Made by a program: the position numbers and the translations under genes. A stretch of DNA of 64,000 nucleotides from Cellulomonas pakistanensis. GTDB taxonomy: Bacteria; Actinomycetota; Actinomycetes; Actinomycetales; Cellulomonadaceae. Within the stretch, counting starts at the first letter, position 1, and each line of letters starts with the position of its first letter. Where the stretch lies: NCBI RefSeq assembly GCF_016862755.1, contig NZ_BONO01000001.1:1-64000 (forward strand). Direction: 5' to 3'. This document shows positions 53,313 to 62,772 of the stretch, piece after piece. The notes under the pieces were generated by a model. That model was given only the letters and a program-made list of their open reading frames with translations, did not search any database and had not been told where the DNA came from.

Positions 53313-54236
53313 ATGAGAGCTGTCGTGTACGAGGAGTTCGGCGGGGCCGACGTGCTCCGGGTCGTGGACCGTCCGGAGCCGCACATCGGCGCGGACACCG
53401 TGGTCGTCCGGGTCGCCGCGGCGGCCCTGAACCCGGTGGACGCCTACCTGCGCGCCGGCGGGCTGCAGGGCCTGATGGACACCCACTTCCCCGCGGTGCC
53501 GGGCTGGGACGTCGCCGGGACCGTCGTGAAGGTCGGCCTCGACACCCCCGAGTTCCAGGTCGGCGACGAGATCATCGCCTACGCCCGCAAGGACGTCGTG
53601 CAGGACGGCACGCTGGCCGAGTACGTCGCCGTCCCGGTGCGCACCGCCGCCAAGAAGCCCGCCGGCCTGCCGTTCGACCAGGCGGCCGGGCTGCCGCTCG
53701 CCGGCCTGACCGCGCTGCAGAGCATCCGCCGGTCCGGCCTGGCCGAGGGCGACACCGTGCTGGTGCACGCCGCGGCGGGCGGCGTCGGGTCGATCGCCGT
53801 GCAGCTGGCCGTGCACGCCGGCGCCCGCGTCGTCGGCACGGCGTCCGAGCGCAACCACGACTACCTGCGCGCGCTCGGCGCCGAGCCGGTGGCGTACGGC
53901 GACGGGCTGCTCGACGCCGCGCGCGCCCTGGCCCCGGAGGGCTTCGACGTGGTCCTCGACTACGTCGGCGGCCAGGCGATCGAGACCGCGCCGGCCCTGC
54001 TGCGCGCGGGCGGCACGATCGCGTCGATCACCGACGCGCGCGCCCGGGACGAGCTCGGCGGGCAGTACGTGTGGGTCCGGCCGGACACCGCCGACCTGGC
54101 GCACCTGGCCGACCTCGCGGCGCGCGGGGTGATCCGCGTCGAGGTGTCGCAGACGTTCCCGCTCGACCAGGCCGCCGACGCCTACCGCGCCCTGGAGACG
54201 GGCCACACCCGCGGCAAGATCGTCGTCACGCCCTGA
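53313..54236 (+). CDS. Zinc-independent NADPH:quinone reductase (MDR family)
   Basis: 307-aa medium-chain dehydrogenase/reductase of the quinone oxidoreductase group. The GroES-like N-terminal domain (about residues 1-125) lacks the zinc cysteines of alcohol dehydrogenases; AAAGGVGSIAVQLA (about 151-164) is the NADPH-binding loop. It reduces quinones or related electrophiles. ATG 53313. Convergent with the ABC importer operon 18 bases away. Confidence 0.9.
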   Translation: MRAVVYEEFGGADVLRVVDRPEPHIGADTVVVRVAAAALNPVDAYLRAGGLQGLMDTHFPAVPGWDVAGTVVKVGLDTPEFQVGDEIIAYARKDVVQDGTLAEYVAVPVRTAAKKPAGLPFDQAAGLPLAGLTALQSIRRSGLAEGDTVLVHAAAGGVGSIAVQLAVHAGARVVGTASERNHDYLRALGAEPVAYGDGLLDAARALAPEGFDVVLDYVGGQAIETAPALLRAGGTIASITDARARDELGGQYVWVRPDTADLAHLADLAARGVIRVEVSQTFPLDQAADAYRALETGHTRGKIVVTP

Positions 54237-54254
54237 CCCGGCCGGCCGCGCGGG

Positions 54255-55871
54255 TCAGACGACCCGCGCGGCCAGCAGGTCGCGGGTCACCGGGTGCGCC
54301 GGGGCGCCGAACACCTCGGGCACCGGGCCCTGCTCGACGACCCGCCCCCCGCTCATCACGAGCACCCGGTCGCACACCCGCCGGACGACGCCGAGGTCGT
54401 GCGACACCAGCACCATCGCCACCCCGGTGTCCCGGCGCAGCTCCACCAGCAGGTCCAGGACCGCCGCCTGCACCTGGACGTCCAGCGCGGACACCGGCTC
54501 GTCGAGCAGCAGCACCCGCGGCTCCGACGCCAGCGCGCGGGCGATCGCCACGCGCTGGCGCTGGCCCCCGGACAGCGTCCGCGGCCGCCGGTCCAGGACC
54601 TCGGCCGGCAGGTGCACGCGCGCCAGCAGCGCGGCCGCCGCGGCGTCCCGGTCGCGGCGCGCCGACGGGTGCGGCGCGGTGGCCAGCGCGGCCCGCAGCA
54701 CCGCTCGCACGGTGAGGCGCGGGTCGACCGTGCCCAGCGGGTCCTGCGGCACCAGCCGGATCCCGGACCGGAGCGCGCGCCGGTCCCGCTCGGGCAGCGC
54801 GGACCACGGCCGGCCGTCGAGCAGCACCTCGCCCGCGTCCGGGGCGTCGGCGGCGAGCAGCAGCCGGGCGAGCGTGGTCTTGCCCGAGCCCGACTCCCCC
54901 ACCAGGCCGACCGCCTCGCCCGCGCGCACCGCGACGTCGACCCCGTCGACCGCGGTGAGCGACCCGCCGCCCGGCAGCGGGAACACCCGGCGCAGCCCGC
55001 GCCCCTCGAGCACCGCGGCACCGGGCGCCGCGACGTCCCCCGGCCCGTCGCCGAGCCGCGCGGCCGCGACCAGCTCCCGCGTGTACGCCTCCCGCGGCGC
55101 GCCGAGCACGGCGGCCGTGGGGCCCTCCTCGACCACCCGGCCGTCCTGGAGCACCAGGACGCGGTCGGCGACCCGGGCCACCGCCCCGAGGTCGTGCGTG
55201 ACCAGGACGACGGCCGTACCGGAGTCCCGCAGGCCGGCCAGCAGGTCGAGCACCCGCGCGGCGACCGTCGCGTCCAGGGCGGTCGTCGGCTCGTCCGCCA
55301 CCAGCAGCGGCGGCCGCGCGACGACCGCGGACGCGATCAGCGCGCGCTGCCGCATGCCGCCGGAGAGCTCGCCCGGGCGCTGCCGCGCGCGCACCGCGGG
55401 GTCGGGGAGCCCCGCCTCGTCCAGGGCGGCGAGCACCCGCTCGGCGCGGTCGACCCGCGGCGCGGCGGGCCCGGCGCCCGGCCGGCGCACCGCGAGCGCC
55501 TCCCCCACCTCGGCGCCGACCGTCCGGAGCGGGTCGAGCGAGCCCAGCGCGTCCTGCAGCACCAGCCCGACGTCCCGGCCGCGCGCCGCGCGCCAGTCCC
55601 GCCCGGAGAACCGCAGCGCGTCGCGGCCGAGCAGCGCCAGCCGGTCGGCGCGCACGTCGGCGCGCGCCCCCTCGCCCGCGAGCCCGACGAGCGTCCGCGC
55701 CAGCACGGACTTGCCCGCGCCCGACCCGCCGACCACGGCGACGCACTCGCCCGCCGCCACCCGCAGGTCGACGCCGTGCAGCACCTCGCCGCCGCGCGGG
55801 AACGCGACCCGCAGACCGGCGACCTCGAGCACCGGCCCGGCGCCGGGCCCCGCCGCTGCTGCCCCGGTCAC
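54255..55871 (-). CDS. Fused peptide/nickel ABC importer ATPase (DppD-DppF type)
   Basis: 538-aa protein with two complete ABC ATPase domains. Domain 1 (about residues 15-245): VGGSGAGKSVLART, LSGGMRQRALIAS, LVADEPTTALD. Domain 2 (about 285-535): VGESGSGKTTLARL, LSGGQRQRVAIARAL, LLLDEPVSALD. Such fused ATPases power oligopeptide, nickel or opine importers. GTG 55871 overlaps the stop of the permease gene before it (GTGA). Last gene of a four-gene operon. Confidence 0.92.
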   Translation of the reverse strand: MTGAAAAGPGAGPVLEVAGLRVAFPRGGEVLHGVDLRVAAGECVAVVGGSGAGKSVLARTLVGLAGEGARADVRADRLALLGRDALRFSGRDWRAARGRDVGLVLQDALGSLDPLRTVGAEVGEALAVRRPGAGPAAPRVDRAERVLAALDEAGLPDPAVRARQRPGELSGGMRQRALIASAVVARPPLLVADEPTTALDATVAARVLDLLAGLRDSGTAVVLVTHDLGAVARVADRVLVLQDGRVVEEGPTAAVLGAPREAYTRELVAAARLGDGPGDVAAPGAAVLEGRGLRRVFPLPGGGSLTAVDGVDVAVRAGEAVGLVGESGSGKTTLARLLLAADAPDAGEVLLDGRPWSALPERDRRALRSGIRLVPQDPLGTVDPRLTVRAVLRAALATAPHPSARRDRDAAAAALLARVHLPAEVLDRRPRTLSGGQRQRVAIARALASEPRVLLLDEPVSALDVQVQAAVLDLLVELRRDTGVAMVLVSHDLGVVRRVCDRVLVMSGGRVVEQGPVPEVFGAPAHPVTRDLLAARVV

Positions 55872-56767
55872 GACGCCACCGCCCCGATGCGCCGGCCGAG
55901 GACGGTGAGCGAAGCGGCCGTGGCCGTGATCGCCAGGCCCGGGAACACCGTCAGCCACCACGCCGTGTCGATGTACACCCGCCCGGCGTTGAGCATCGCC
56001 CCCCACTCCGGCGACGGCGGCAGCGTGCCCAGCCCGAGGAAGCTCAGCGCGCACACCCAGACCACCGCCTGCCCGATGCCGAGCGTGGCCACCGACACCA
56101 GCGGCCACAGCGTGTTCGGCACCACGTGCCGGCGCAGCACCGTCAGGCGGCCGTGGCCCTCCAGCCGTGCCGCCTCGACGTACCCGCTGGTCGCGACCGA
56201 CCGCACGCGGGCCCGCAGCATCCGGGCGTAGCCGGGGGCGGTCGCGGCGCCGACCGCCAGCACGGACGCCTCGACGCCCGCGCCGAGCACGGCGACCAGC
56301 AGCAGCGCGAGCACCAGGGTCGGCAGCGCGAACAGCACCTCGAGCACCCGGCCGATCCCGGCGTCCAGCCACCGCGGTCCCAGCCCGGCGGCGAACCCGA
56401 GCACCAGCCCGGCGCCGACGCCGATGGCGGTGGCGGCGGCCCCGATGCCGAGCGACGCGGCGGCGCCGTGCACCACCCGGGTGTAGACGTCGCGGCCGGA
56501 CTCGTCGGTGCCGAACCAGTGGTCCGCACCCGGCGGCGTGAACGCCGCGCGCGCGTCGATCGCGTTCGGGTCGCCCGGCGCGAGGAGGTCCGGCCGGAGC
56601 ACGGCCACGGCCATCCACAGCACCGCGAGCGCCGCCAGCACGCCGGGCACCCCGAGCCCGCGCAGCACGCGCCCGGCGCGCGCCGCCGCTCGGGCGCCCG
56701 CCGACCCGGGCGCGCGGCCCGCGCCGCCGTCCGGCGCCCCGCGGCGCTCCGCCACCACGGCCGTCAT
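55868..56767 (-). CDS. Peptide/nickel ABC importer permease (DppC-like)
   Basis: 299-aa membrane protein. GADHWFGTDESGRDVYTRVVHG (about residues 70-90, shown by its ends) is the classic N-terminal DppC/OppC signature, followed by six helices and the EAA-loop GYVEAARLEGHGRLTVLRRHVVP that docks on the ATPase. Start ATG 56767 overlaps the DppB-like stop (ATGA). Confidence 0.92.
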   Translation of the reverse strand: MTAVVAERRGAPDGGAGRAPGSAGARAAARAGRVLRGLGVPGVLAALAVLWMAVAVLRPDLLAPGDPNAIDARAAFTPPGADHWFGTDESGRDVYTRVVHGAAASLGIGAAATAIGVGAGLVLGFAAGLGPRWLDAGIGRVLEVLFALPTLVLALLLVAVLGAGVEASVLAVGAATAPGYARMLRARVRSVATSGYVEAARLEGHGRLTVLRRHVVPNTLWPLVSVATLGIGQAVVWVCALSFLGLGTLPPSPEWGAMLNAGRVYIDTAWWLTVFPGLAITATAASLTVLGRRIGAVAS

Positions 56768-57816
56768 CCCAGCACCGCCGGCTCCCCGGCGCGCGCCGCC
56801 GGCGCCGACCCGCCCGGCGCGCCCGGCACCGCGACGGCGCCGCGCAGCCTCGGGTCGAGCAGCCGTTCCGCCACGTCGACCAGCAGCATCACGACCACGT
56901 ACGCGAGCGCCACCAGCACGACCGCCCCCACGACGACGGGCACGTCCCGCTGCATCGTCGCGTCGAGCAGCAGCCGCCCGAGCCCGGGCCGGCCGAACAG
57001 CGTCTCCACGACGACGGCCCCGCTGAGCAGCGACCCGAACGCCCAGCCCGACAGCGACACCGCGGGCAGCACGCCGTGCCGCAGCGTGTGCCGCCACAGC
57101 ACCCGCACCGGCGACGCGCCGCGGGCCCGCGCGCTGGTCGCGAACGGCGCCGCGGCGGCCTCCTCCAGCGAGTCGCGCATGACCTGCCCGAGGAAGCCCG
57201 CGACCGGCACCGCGAGCGTCACCGTCGGCAGCACGAGGCCCACCGGGTCGGTGCCGCTGCTGGTCGCCGGGAACCAGCCGAGCGTGGAGGAGAACACCAC
57301 GATCAACACGGCCCCGAGCCAGAAGTGCGGCAGCACGGCCGCCACGACCTCGGCCCCGCGCAGCGCCGCCGCGCACGCCCGGCCGAACGGCCCGGTGGCC
57401 CGGACGGCGAGCGTCGCGACCGCGAGCGCCAGCACCCAGGCGAGGGCGAGCGCGAGCACCGCGAGCAGCATCGTCCCGGGCAGCTGCTCGGCGAGCAGCT
57501 CGGACACCGGCACCCGGCGGGCGTACGAGTCGCCGAGGTCGAACGTCAGCACCCGCCACAGCTGCACCAGATACTGCACGACCAGCGGCTGGTCGAGCCC
57601 GTACTGCGCGCGCGCCGCCGCGACCGCCTCCGGTCCCGCCTGCGAGCCCGGGCCGCCGAGGATCGCCTCGGTGGGGTCGCCGCCGGCGGCGCGCAGCGCG
57701 AAGAAGACGACGGTCGCGACCACCCAGGCCACGAGGACCGCCGCGCCGAGGCGCGCCAGCAGCCACCGCAGCCAGGGGCGGCGGACCGCCCGGGCGACGG
57801 TGGCTGCGGCGCGCAC
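56764..57816 (-). CDS. Peptide/nickel ABC importer permease (DppB-like)
   Basis: 350-aa membrane protein of the DppB group: long first helix with VVFFALRAAGGDPTEAILG, Gln/Tyr-rich YGLDQPLVVQYLVQL, DLGDSYARRVPVSELLAEQLP, and the EAA loop with ARARGASPVRVLWRHTLRH. GTG 57816 begins 5 bases after the receptor stop. Pairs with the DppC-like protein. Confidence 0.9.
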   Translation of the reverse strand: MRAAATVARAVRRPWLRWLLARLGAAVLVAWVVATVVFFALRAAGGDPTEAILGGPGSQAGPEAVAAARAQYGLDQPLVVQYLVQLWRVLTFDLGDSYARRVPVSELLAEQLPGTMLLAVLALALAWVLALAVATLAVRATGPFGRACAAALRGAEVVAAVLPHFWLGAVLIVVFSSTLGWFPATSSGTDPVGLVLPTVTLAVPVAGFLGQVMRDSLEEAAAAPFATSARARGASPVRVLWRHTLRHGVLPAVSLSGWAFGSLLSGAVVVETLFGRPGLGRLLLDATMQRDVPVVVGAVVLVALAYVVVMLLVDVAERLLDPRLRGAVAVPGAPGGSAPAARAGEPAVLG

Positions 57817-57821
57817 GGTCG

Positions 57822-59474
57822 TCAGGACCCGAGCCGGGCGTCGACGAACGTCGGCGTCGCGACGGTGTCGAGCGTCCGCACGCCGGTGACGCCGCGGGTG
57901 AGGAAGTGGTTCTGCTGGTCGTACAGCGGGAGGATGAAGTACCCCTCGAGCACGATCCGCTGCGCCTGCTCGTACAGGTCCGCGCGCTCGGCGTCGTCGG
58001 TCGTCGCGGCGGCGCGGTCGAGCAGGTCGTCCAGCTCGGGGTCCCGCACCTGCGCGTGGTTCGCGAAGTAGCCGCTCGGCGCGGGCACGGTGCCGTCCGA
58101 GTGGTAGAGGATCCGCAGCACGTCGGGGCCGACCTTCGTGTACGGCGCGGACACGGCCTCGTACTCGTTGGCGCCGAGCGCGGCGTACCAGGCGGACAGG
58201 TCGGTCGGCGTCAGCACGACCTCGAACCCGACGGCCTTGGCGTTCGCCTGGATCTGCTCGAACAGCGACTGCTCGGCCGCGACCGACTGGTTCGTGCTCA
58301 CCGGGAACCGCACGGTGAGGCGCTGCCCGTCCTTGGTCCGGTAGCCCTCGTCGTCCGTGGCGGTCCAGCCCGCCTCGTCCAGCAGCTCCTCCGCGCGGTC
58401 GACGTCCGTCCCGAACAGCTCCTCGTCGCCGTACGCCGTGGGCTCGACGCTCGACAGCGGGGAGTACGACCGGGTCGCGGTGCCGGCGAACAGCGTCTCG
58501 ATGCCGGGCTCCGGGTCGGCGGCGCGGACGAACGCCTCGCGCACCCGCACGTCGTCGAACGGCGGCTGCGCGCTGTTCAGCTCGATGCGGTTGGACGACC
58601 CCGGCCGCGGGGCGTCGACGTGCGTGATGTCGCCGCCGGCGTCGGCCGCCGCGATGGCGTCGGGCTGCGGGTTGTCGATCACCTGCACCTCGCCGGAGCG
58701 GAGCGCCGCGTACCGGGTCGCCGCGTCGGGGATGAACCGCCAGACGATCTCGTCCAGGTGCGCCGGGCCGTCGTGCTCGGCCTGCGGGTCGTGCGGCACG
58801 TACTCGTCGTTGCGGACGAGGGTGACCTGCTGCTGCGGGACCCACTCCTGCACGATGAACGGCCCCGTGCCGACGGGCGCCGCGCAGTTGTCCTGCTGGC
58901 CGCGGGCGATGCCGGCCGGCGACTGCATGGCGGTCCACTGCTGGCTCATCGACTCGAGCAACGCCGCGTCGGGCTCGGTCAGGTGGAACCGCGCGTGCGT
59001 CGCGTCGACGACCTCGACGGACTCGACCTTCTGCACCGCGAGGTAGCCGGTCGAGGAGCCGGTGTCCGGGTCCTGCAGGTGCTCGACGTTGGCCTTGACC
59101 GCCTCGGCGCCGAACGGCGTGCCGTCGGTGAACGTCACGTCGTCGACCAGGGTGAAGTCCCACGTGAGCTGGTCGTCGCTGACCGACCACTCCGTGGCGA
59201 GCCACGGCAGGATCGTCCCGTCCGCGTCCCGGCCGACCAGCGGCTCGAGGTACTGGGTGCTGATGAGCGCCTGCGGGTAGTTGCCGCCGACGTGCGGGTC
59301 GAGGCAGGTGGGCTCGGCGTCGCCCGTCGCGTAGACGAGCGTGCCGCCGTCCTGCGGGGTGGCGGCGTCGTCCGAGGCGTCGCCGCCGGAGCTGCAGGCG
59401 GCCAGCGCCAGGGCGGCGACGGCGGCGATCGCGGCGCCGGTGCGGGCGCGGGCGGGACGGAGGGCGTGCGGCAC
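57822..59474 (-). CDS. Extracytoplasmic substrate-binding protein, family 5
   Basis: 550-aa lipoprotein receptor of the DppA/NikA/OppA family. Signal and lipobox LALAACSS (about residues 22-29), then the family 5 signature GGTLVYATGDAEPTCLDPH and VGTGPFIVQEW (about 195-205) with NDEYVPHDPQAEHDGPAHLDEIV. It captures the substrate outside the membrane. Peptides are the default guess, but family 5 receptors also bind nickel or sugars. GTG 59474 after GAGGTGGA; the TetR-type operator lies upstream. Confidence 0.92.
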   Translation of the reverse strand: MPHALRPARARTGAAIAAVAALALAACSSGGDASDDAATPQDGGTLVYATGDAEPTCLDPHVGGNYPQALISTQYLEPLVGRDADGTILPWLATEWSVSDDQLTWDFTLVDDVTFTDGTPFGAEAVKANVEHLQDPDTGSSTGYLAVQKVESVEVVDATHARFHLTEPDAALLESMSQQWTAMQSPAGIARGQQDNCAAPVGTGPFIVQEWVPQQQVTLVRNDEYVPHDPQAEHDGPAHLDEIVWRFIPDAATRYAALRSGEVQVIDNPQPDAIAAADAGGDITHVDAPRPGSSNRIELNSAQPPFDDVRVREAFVRAADPEPGIETLFAGTATRSYSPLSSVEPTAYGDEELFGTDVDRAEELLDEAGWTATDDEGYRTKDGQRLTVRFPVSTNQSVAAEQSLFEQIQANAKAVGFEVVLTPTDLSAWYAALGANEYEAVSAPYTKVGPDVLRILYHSDGTVPAPSGYFANHAQVRDPELDDLLDRAAATTDDAERADLYEQAQRIVLEGYFILPLYDQQNHFLTRGVTGVRTLDTVATPTFVDARLGS

Positions 59475-59525
59475 GGGTCCACCTCGGGCGTCGGGGGTCC
59501 GGCCGCGGCTCGTCCGGCGACCGGT

Positions 59526-59548
59526 TTGTTGCACTGCGTCCAACAATA
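59526..59548. promoter_or_regulatory. TetR-type operator over the ABC operon -10 box
   Basis: TTGTTGCACTGCGTCCAACA plus A (59526-59546) reads TTGTTGnACnnnGTnCAACAA, a near-perfect 21-bp palindrome. The minus-strand -10 box TATTGT (59543-59548) overlaps it, so a bound TetR protein would block the importer operon. Confidence 0.75.
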
Positions 59549-59606
59549 GGCACGTCGGACGCCGGCATCCCCCGGACCGGCTGTGATCCCCGTCCCACGG
59601 CCCGCC

Positions 59607-59612
59607 TAGCAT
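59607..59612 (+). promoter_or_regulatory. -10 box, leaderless promoter of tetR-type gene
   Basis: TAGCAT, 6 bases before GTG 59619. Confidence 0.55.
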
Positions 59613-59618
59613 GGGCGC

Positions 59619-60209
59619 GTGCCCGACCCGACCGCCCGCCGCTCCGGGCGCCCGCGCGCCGCGTCCCGGGCGATGCTCGAGGAGGCGGCGGGCGAGCTGT
59701 TCCTCGAGCGCGGGTACGCGACGACCTCGGTCGCGGACATCACGCAACGCGCGGGCGTCTCGCGGAGCACGTTCTTCAACTACTTCACCGCGAAGTCGGA
59801 CCTGCTGTGGGCGGCGTTCGACGAGCGGGCCGAGGTGCTGCGCGCCGCGCTGGCGGCGGGGCCGGCCGACGCGACGCCCGGCACGGTCGTCGAGGCCGCC
59901 CTGCGCGACCTCGCCGCCCGGCTGCCCGCCGACCACGTGGCGCTGGCGTTCACCCAGGCGGACACGATGGGCCTCGGCGAGGACCTCCGCCTGGCGACCG
60001 CCCGCCGCGCCGCCGACCTGGGCGCGACCATCGCGGCGTACGCGGCCGGTCGGGGGGTGGACCCGCTGCACGCGCGCGTCGCCGGCGCGGCCTGGGCCGG
60101 GGCGCTGGTGGCGGCGGTCGAGGCGTGGGCGCTCGCCGGCGCGGACCGAACGCGGCTGCCGGACCTGCTGGACCGCGCGCTGGCGCCCGTCCGGGGCGCG
60201 CTGGGCTGA
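59619..60209 (+). CDS. TetR-family transcriptional regulator
   Basis: 196-aa regulator. The N-terminal helix-turn-helix is standard: AGELFLERGYATTSVADIT and AGVSRSTFFNYFTAKSDLL (about residues 22-62). The C-terminal ligand domain is Ala-rich and not diagnostic. It probably represses the divergent ABC importer through the palindrome at 59526-59546, released by a ligand related to the imported substrate. GTG 59619 looks leaderless. Confidence 0.88.
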   Translation: MPDPTARRSGRPRAASRAMLEEAAGELFLERGYATTSVADITQRAGVSRSTFFNYFTAKSDLLWAAFDERAEVLRAALAAGPADATPGTVVEAALRDLAARLPADHVALAFTQADTMGLGEDLRLATARRAADLGATIAAYAAGRGVDPLHARVAGAAWAGALVAAVEAWALAGADRTRLPDLLDRALAPVRGALG

Positions 60210-60377
60210 GACCGCGCGGAACATCCGCGCGAGCTGGTCGGCACCTCGGGCGAGGCTGCGCGGCAGCGGTACGGCAGGCTCGTCGCCCGCTGACACGATC
60301 ACGTCAGGTCGCCCGCCGTTCACCGGCGCGCCGCGCCCCGGGCGCCCTGGATGTGGCCGCGTCTCACCCGGTGTTCC

Positions 60378-60383
60378 TAGGAT
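60378..60383 (+). promoter_or_regulatory. -10 box, leaderless promoter of UGPase gene
   Basis: TAGGAT, 6 bases before ATG 60390. The gap 60210-60377 shows no gene. Confidence 0.55.
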
Positions 60384-60389
60384 CACCCC

Positions 60390-61769
60390 ATGAGCGACAC
60401 CGGACTGCGGCAGGCCCAGGACAAGATGGCGGCGGCCGGGGTGGCCCCGACCGCGATCGACGTCTTCACCCACTACTACCGGGAGCTCGAGGCGGGGGCC
60501 ACGGGCCTCATCCCCGAGGACACCATCGACCCGCTGCTCGACCCCCCGCAGCTCGCGGACGTCGATATCGACCCCGAGGCGGCGCGCGAGGCGTTCGCGA
60601 AGACGGCGATCATCAAGCTCAACGGCGGTCTCGGCACCTCGATGGGCATGGACAAGGCGAAGTCCCTCCTGCCCGTGCGGGACGGCAAGTCGTTCCTCGA
60701 CCTCATCGTCGAGCAGGTGCAGCACGCCCGCGCCGAGACCGGCGCCCGCCTGCCCCTCATCCTCATGAACTCGTTCCGCACCCAGGCCGACTCCCTCGCG
60801 GCGCTCGCCCGGCACGACGACCTGGCCGTCGACGGCCTGCCGCTGGACTTCCTGCAGAACCAGGAGCCGAAGCTCCTGACCTCGGACCTCACGCCGGTGA
60901 CCTGGGAGGCGGACCCGACGCTCGAGTGGTGCCCCCCGGGCCACGGCGACCTGTACACCGCGCTGCTGGCGTCCGGCGTGCTGCAGCAGCTGCTCGACGC
61001 GGGCTTCCGGTACGCGTCGGTGTCGAACTCGGACAACCTGGGCGCGGCCCCGAACCCGACGATCGCCGGCTGGTTCGCCGCCTCGGGCGCGCCGTACGCC
61101 GCCGAGCTGTGCCGCCGGACCGCCGCCGACCGCAAGGGCGGCCACCTGGCCGTCCGGAAGTCCGACGGCCGCCTCATCCTGCGCGACACCGCGCAGACCC
61201 CGGCGGACGAGATGGACTACTTCACCGACGAGCACCGGCACCCGTACTTCCACACGAACAACCTGTGGTTCGACCTGGAGCAGATCGCCGCGGCGCTCGA
61301 GGCCCGGGGCGCCGTGCTCGGCCTGCCGCTGATCCGCAACGTGAAGACGGTCGACCCCACCGACTCCTCCTCCCCCGAGGTGTTCCAGATCGAGACCGCG
61401 ATGGGCGCCGCGATCGAGGTGTTCGAGGGCGCGACCGCGATCGCCGTCGGCCGCGAGCGGTTCCTGCCGGTCAAGACGACCAACGACCTGCTGCTGCTCC
61501 GGTCGGACGCGTACGACCTGGGCGAGGACTCGACCCTGCGCCTCGCGGTCGAGAAGGCGCCGCTGGTCGACCTGGACAGCAAGGTCTACAAGACCGTCGC
61601 GAAGTTCCAGCAGCGGTTCCCCGCGGCGCCGTCGCTGCGCGGCGCGTCCTCGTTCACGGTCCAGGGCGACTGGACCTTCGAGCCCGGGGTCGTCGCCACC
61701 GGCGACGCCGTGGTCGACGCCGACGGCGCCCCCGGCACCGTCGCGGCCGGCACGACGATCGGCGGCTGA
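60390..61769 (+). CDS. UTP--glucose-1-phosphate uridylyltransferase
   Basis: 459-aa nucleotidyltransferase of the eukaryote-like UDPGP family, making UDP-glucose from UTP and glucose-1-phosphate. IIKLNGGLGTSMGMDKAKSL (about residues 73-92) is the nucleotide-binding signature, with PLILMNSFRT, FLQNQEPKL, PPGHGDLYTALLASG and SNSDNLGA as further family blocks. It feeds glycogen, trehalose and cell-wall sugar pathways. ATG 60390. The CDF-type gene follows with its own AGGAGG. Confidence 0.93.
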   Translation: MSDTGLRQAQDKMAAAGVAPTAIDVFTHYYRELEAGATGLIPEDTIDPLLDPPQLADVDIDPEAAREAFAKTAIIKLNGGLGTSMGMDKAKSLLPVRDGKSFLDLIVEQVQHARAETGARLPLILMNSFRTQADSLAALARHDDLAVDGLPLDFLQNQEPKLLTSDLTPVTWEADPTLEWCPPGHGDLYTALLASGVLQQLLDAGFRYASVSNSDNLGAAPNPTIAGWFAASGAPYAAELCRRTAADRKGGHLAVRKSDGRLILRDTAQTPADEMDYFTDEHRHPYFHTNNLWFDLEQIAAALEARGAVLGLPLIRNVKTVDPTDSSSPEVFQIETAMGAAIEVFEGATAIAVGRERFLPVKTTNDLLLLRSDAYDLGEDSTLRLAVEKAPLVDLDSKVYKTVAKFQQRFPAAPSLRGASSFTVQGDWTFEPGVVATGDAVVDADGAPGTVAAGTTIGG

Positions 61770-61796
61770 CCCCGCCGCACGACCCAGGAGGCGCCC

Positions 61797-62735
61797 GTGC
61801 CCGACCCGGGACGACCCGTCACCGGCCCCGGGCCGGGTGCCTCCGAACACCGCGAGCGGTCCGCGCTGCTGGAGTCCGCTGTCGCCGCGGCGCTGCTCGG
61901 CACTGCGGCCGTCGTCGCGGGCCTGGTGTCGCGGTCCGGCGTCGTCCTCTTCGACGGGATCTACACCCTGGCCGGCATCGCGCTGGTCGGCGTGTCCGCC
62001 CTCGCGTCGCGGGCGGCGGCGTCCCGACCGAGCGGCCGTTACCCGTTCGGCCGGCACGCGGCCACGCCGCTCGCCGTGGTGGTCCAGGGGGCGGCCCTCG
62101 TCGCGACCCTGCTCTACGGCGCGGCGGACGCGGTGGGCACGCTGATCGCCGGCGGCTCGGACGCCGGCGCCGTGACGATGCTCGTCTACGGCGGCGCCTC
62201 CGCGGCGGTGAGCGCCGTGGTGGCCTGGCGGCTGCGGCGGCGCGCGGCCGACTCCGCCCTGGTCGACGCCGAGGTCGTGTCCTGGTGGGCCGGCGCCGCG
62301 ATCAGCCTGGCCGTGGGGCTCGGCGGCGTGGTCGCCCTCGTGCTGGCCCGGACCGGCCGGGACACCGCCGCCGGGTTCGTCGACCCGGTGCTGCTGCTGG
62401 TCGTCGTCGTGCTGGTGGGGAGGCTGCCGGTGCGGCTGCTGCGCGACGGCATGCACGAGCTGCTGGAGGGCGCACCGCCGCCGGAGGTCGGGGCCCGGGT
62501 CCGCGCGGCGGTCGACGCCGCGCGTGCCGCGTTCGACCTGCCGGAGCCGCTCGTGCGCGCGACCAAGCTCGGCCGGCGGCTGTACGTCGAGGTGGACTTC
62601 GTGGTCGACCGCGGGCGGTGGGACGTCGACACCGAGGACGAGGTGCGGCGCGCCGTCGCCGTCCGGCTCCGTGACCTGCCGTTCGACGTCTGGGCGACCG
62701 TCGAGCTGACCGCGGACCCGGACCTCGCCGCGTAG
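61797..62735 (+). CDS. CDF-family-like membrane protein with altered metal site
   Basis: 312-aa protein with six helices and a C-terminal ferredoxin-like domain (about residues 215-310), the layout of cation diffusion facilitators (Zn/Fe/Mn exporters). The normal metal site D-x3-D plus H-x3-D is not kept: helix 2 has DGIYT (one Asp) and helix 5 has DAEVVSWW (no His or second Asp). It may move another ion or sense rather than transport. GTG 61797 after AGGAGGCG. Confidence 0.75.
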   Translation: MPDPGRPVTGPGPGASEHRERSALLESAVAAALLGTAAVVAGLVSRSGVVLFDGIYTLAGIALVGVSALASRAAASRPSGRYPFGRHAATPLAVVVQGAALVATLLYGAADAVGTLIAGGSDAGAVTMLVYGGASAAVSAVVAWRLRRRAADSALVDAEVVSWWAGAAISLAVGLGGVVALVLARTGRDTAAGFVDPVLLLVVVVLVGRLPVRLLRDGMHELLEGAPPPEVGARVRAAVDAARAAFDLPEPLVRATKLGRRLYVEVDFVVDRGRWDVDTEDEVRRAVAVRLRDLPFDVWATVELTADPDLAA

Positions 62736-62741
62736 GCGCGG

Positions 62742-62770
62742 TTGACATGCCGACCACCCGGTCGTAATTT
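62742..62770 (+). promoter_or_regulatory. Consensus sigma-70-type promoter of MFS gene
   Basis: TTGACA (62742-62747), a 17-bp spacer, and TAATTT (62765-62770). It is the best -35/-10 pair in the window and stands out because most genes here show only a -10 box. Confidence 0.85.
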
Positions 62771-62772
62771 CT

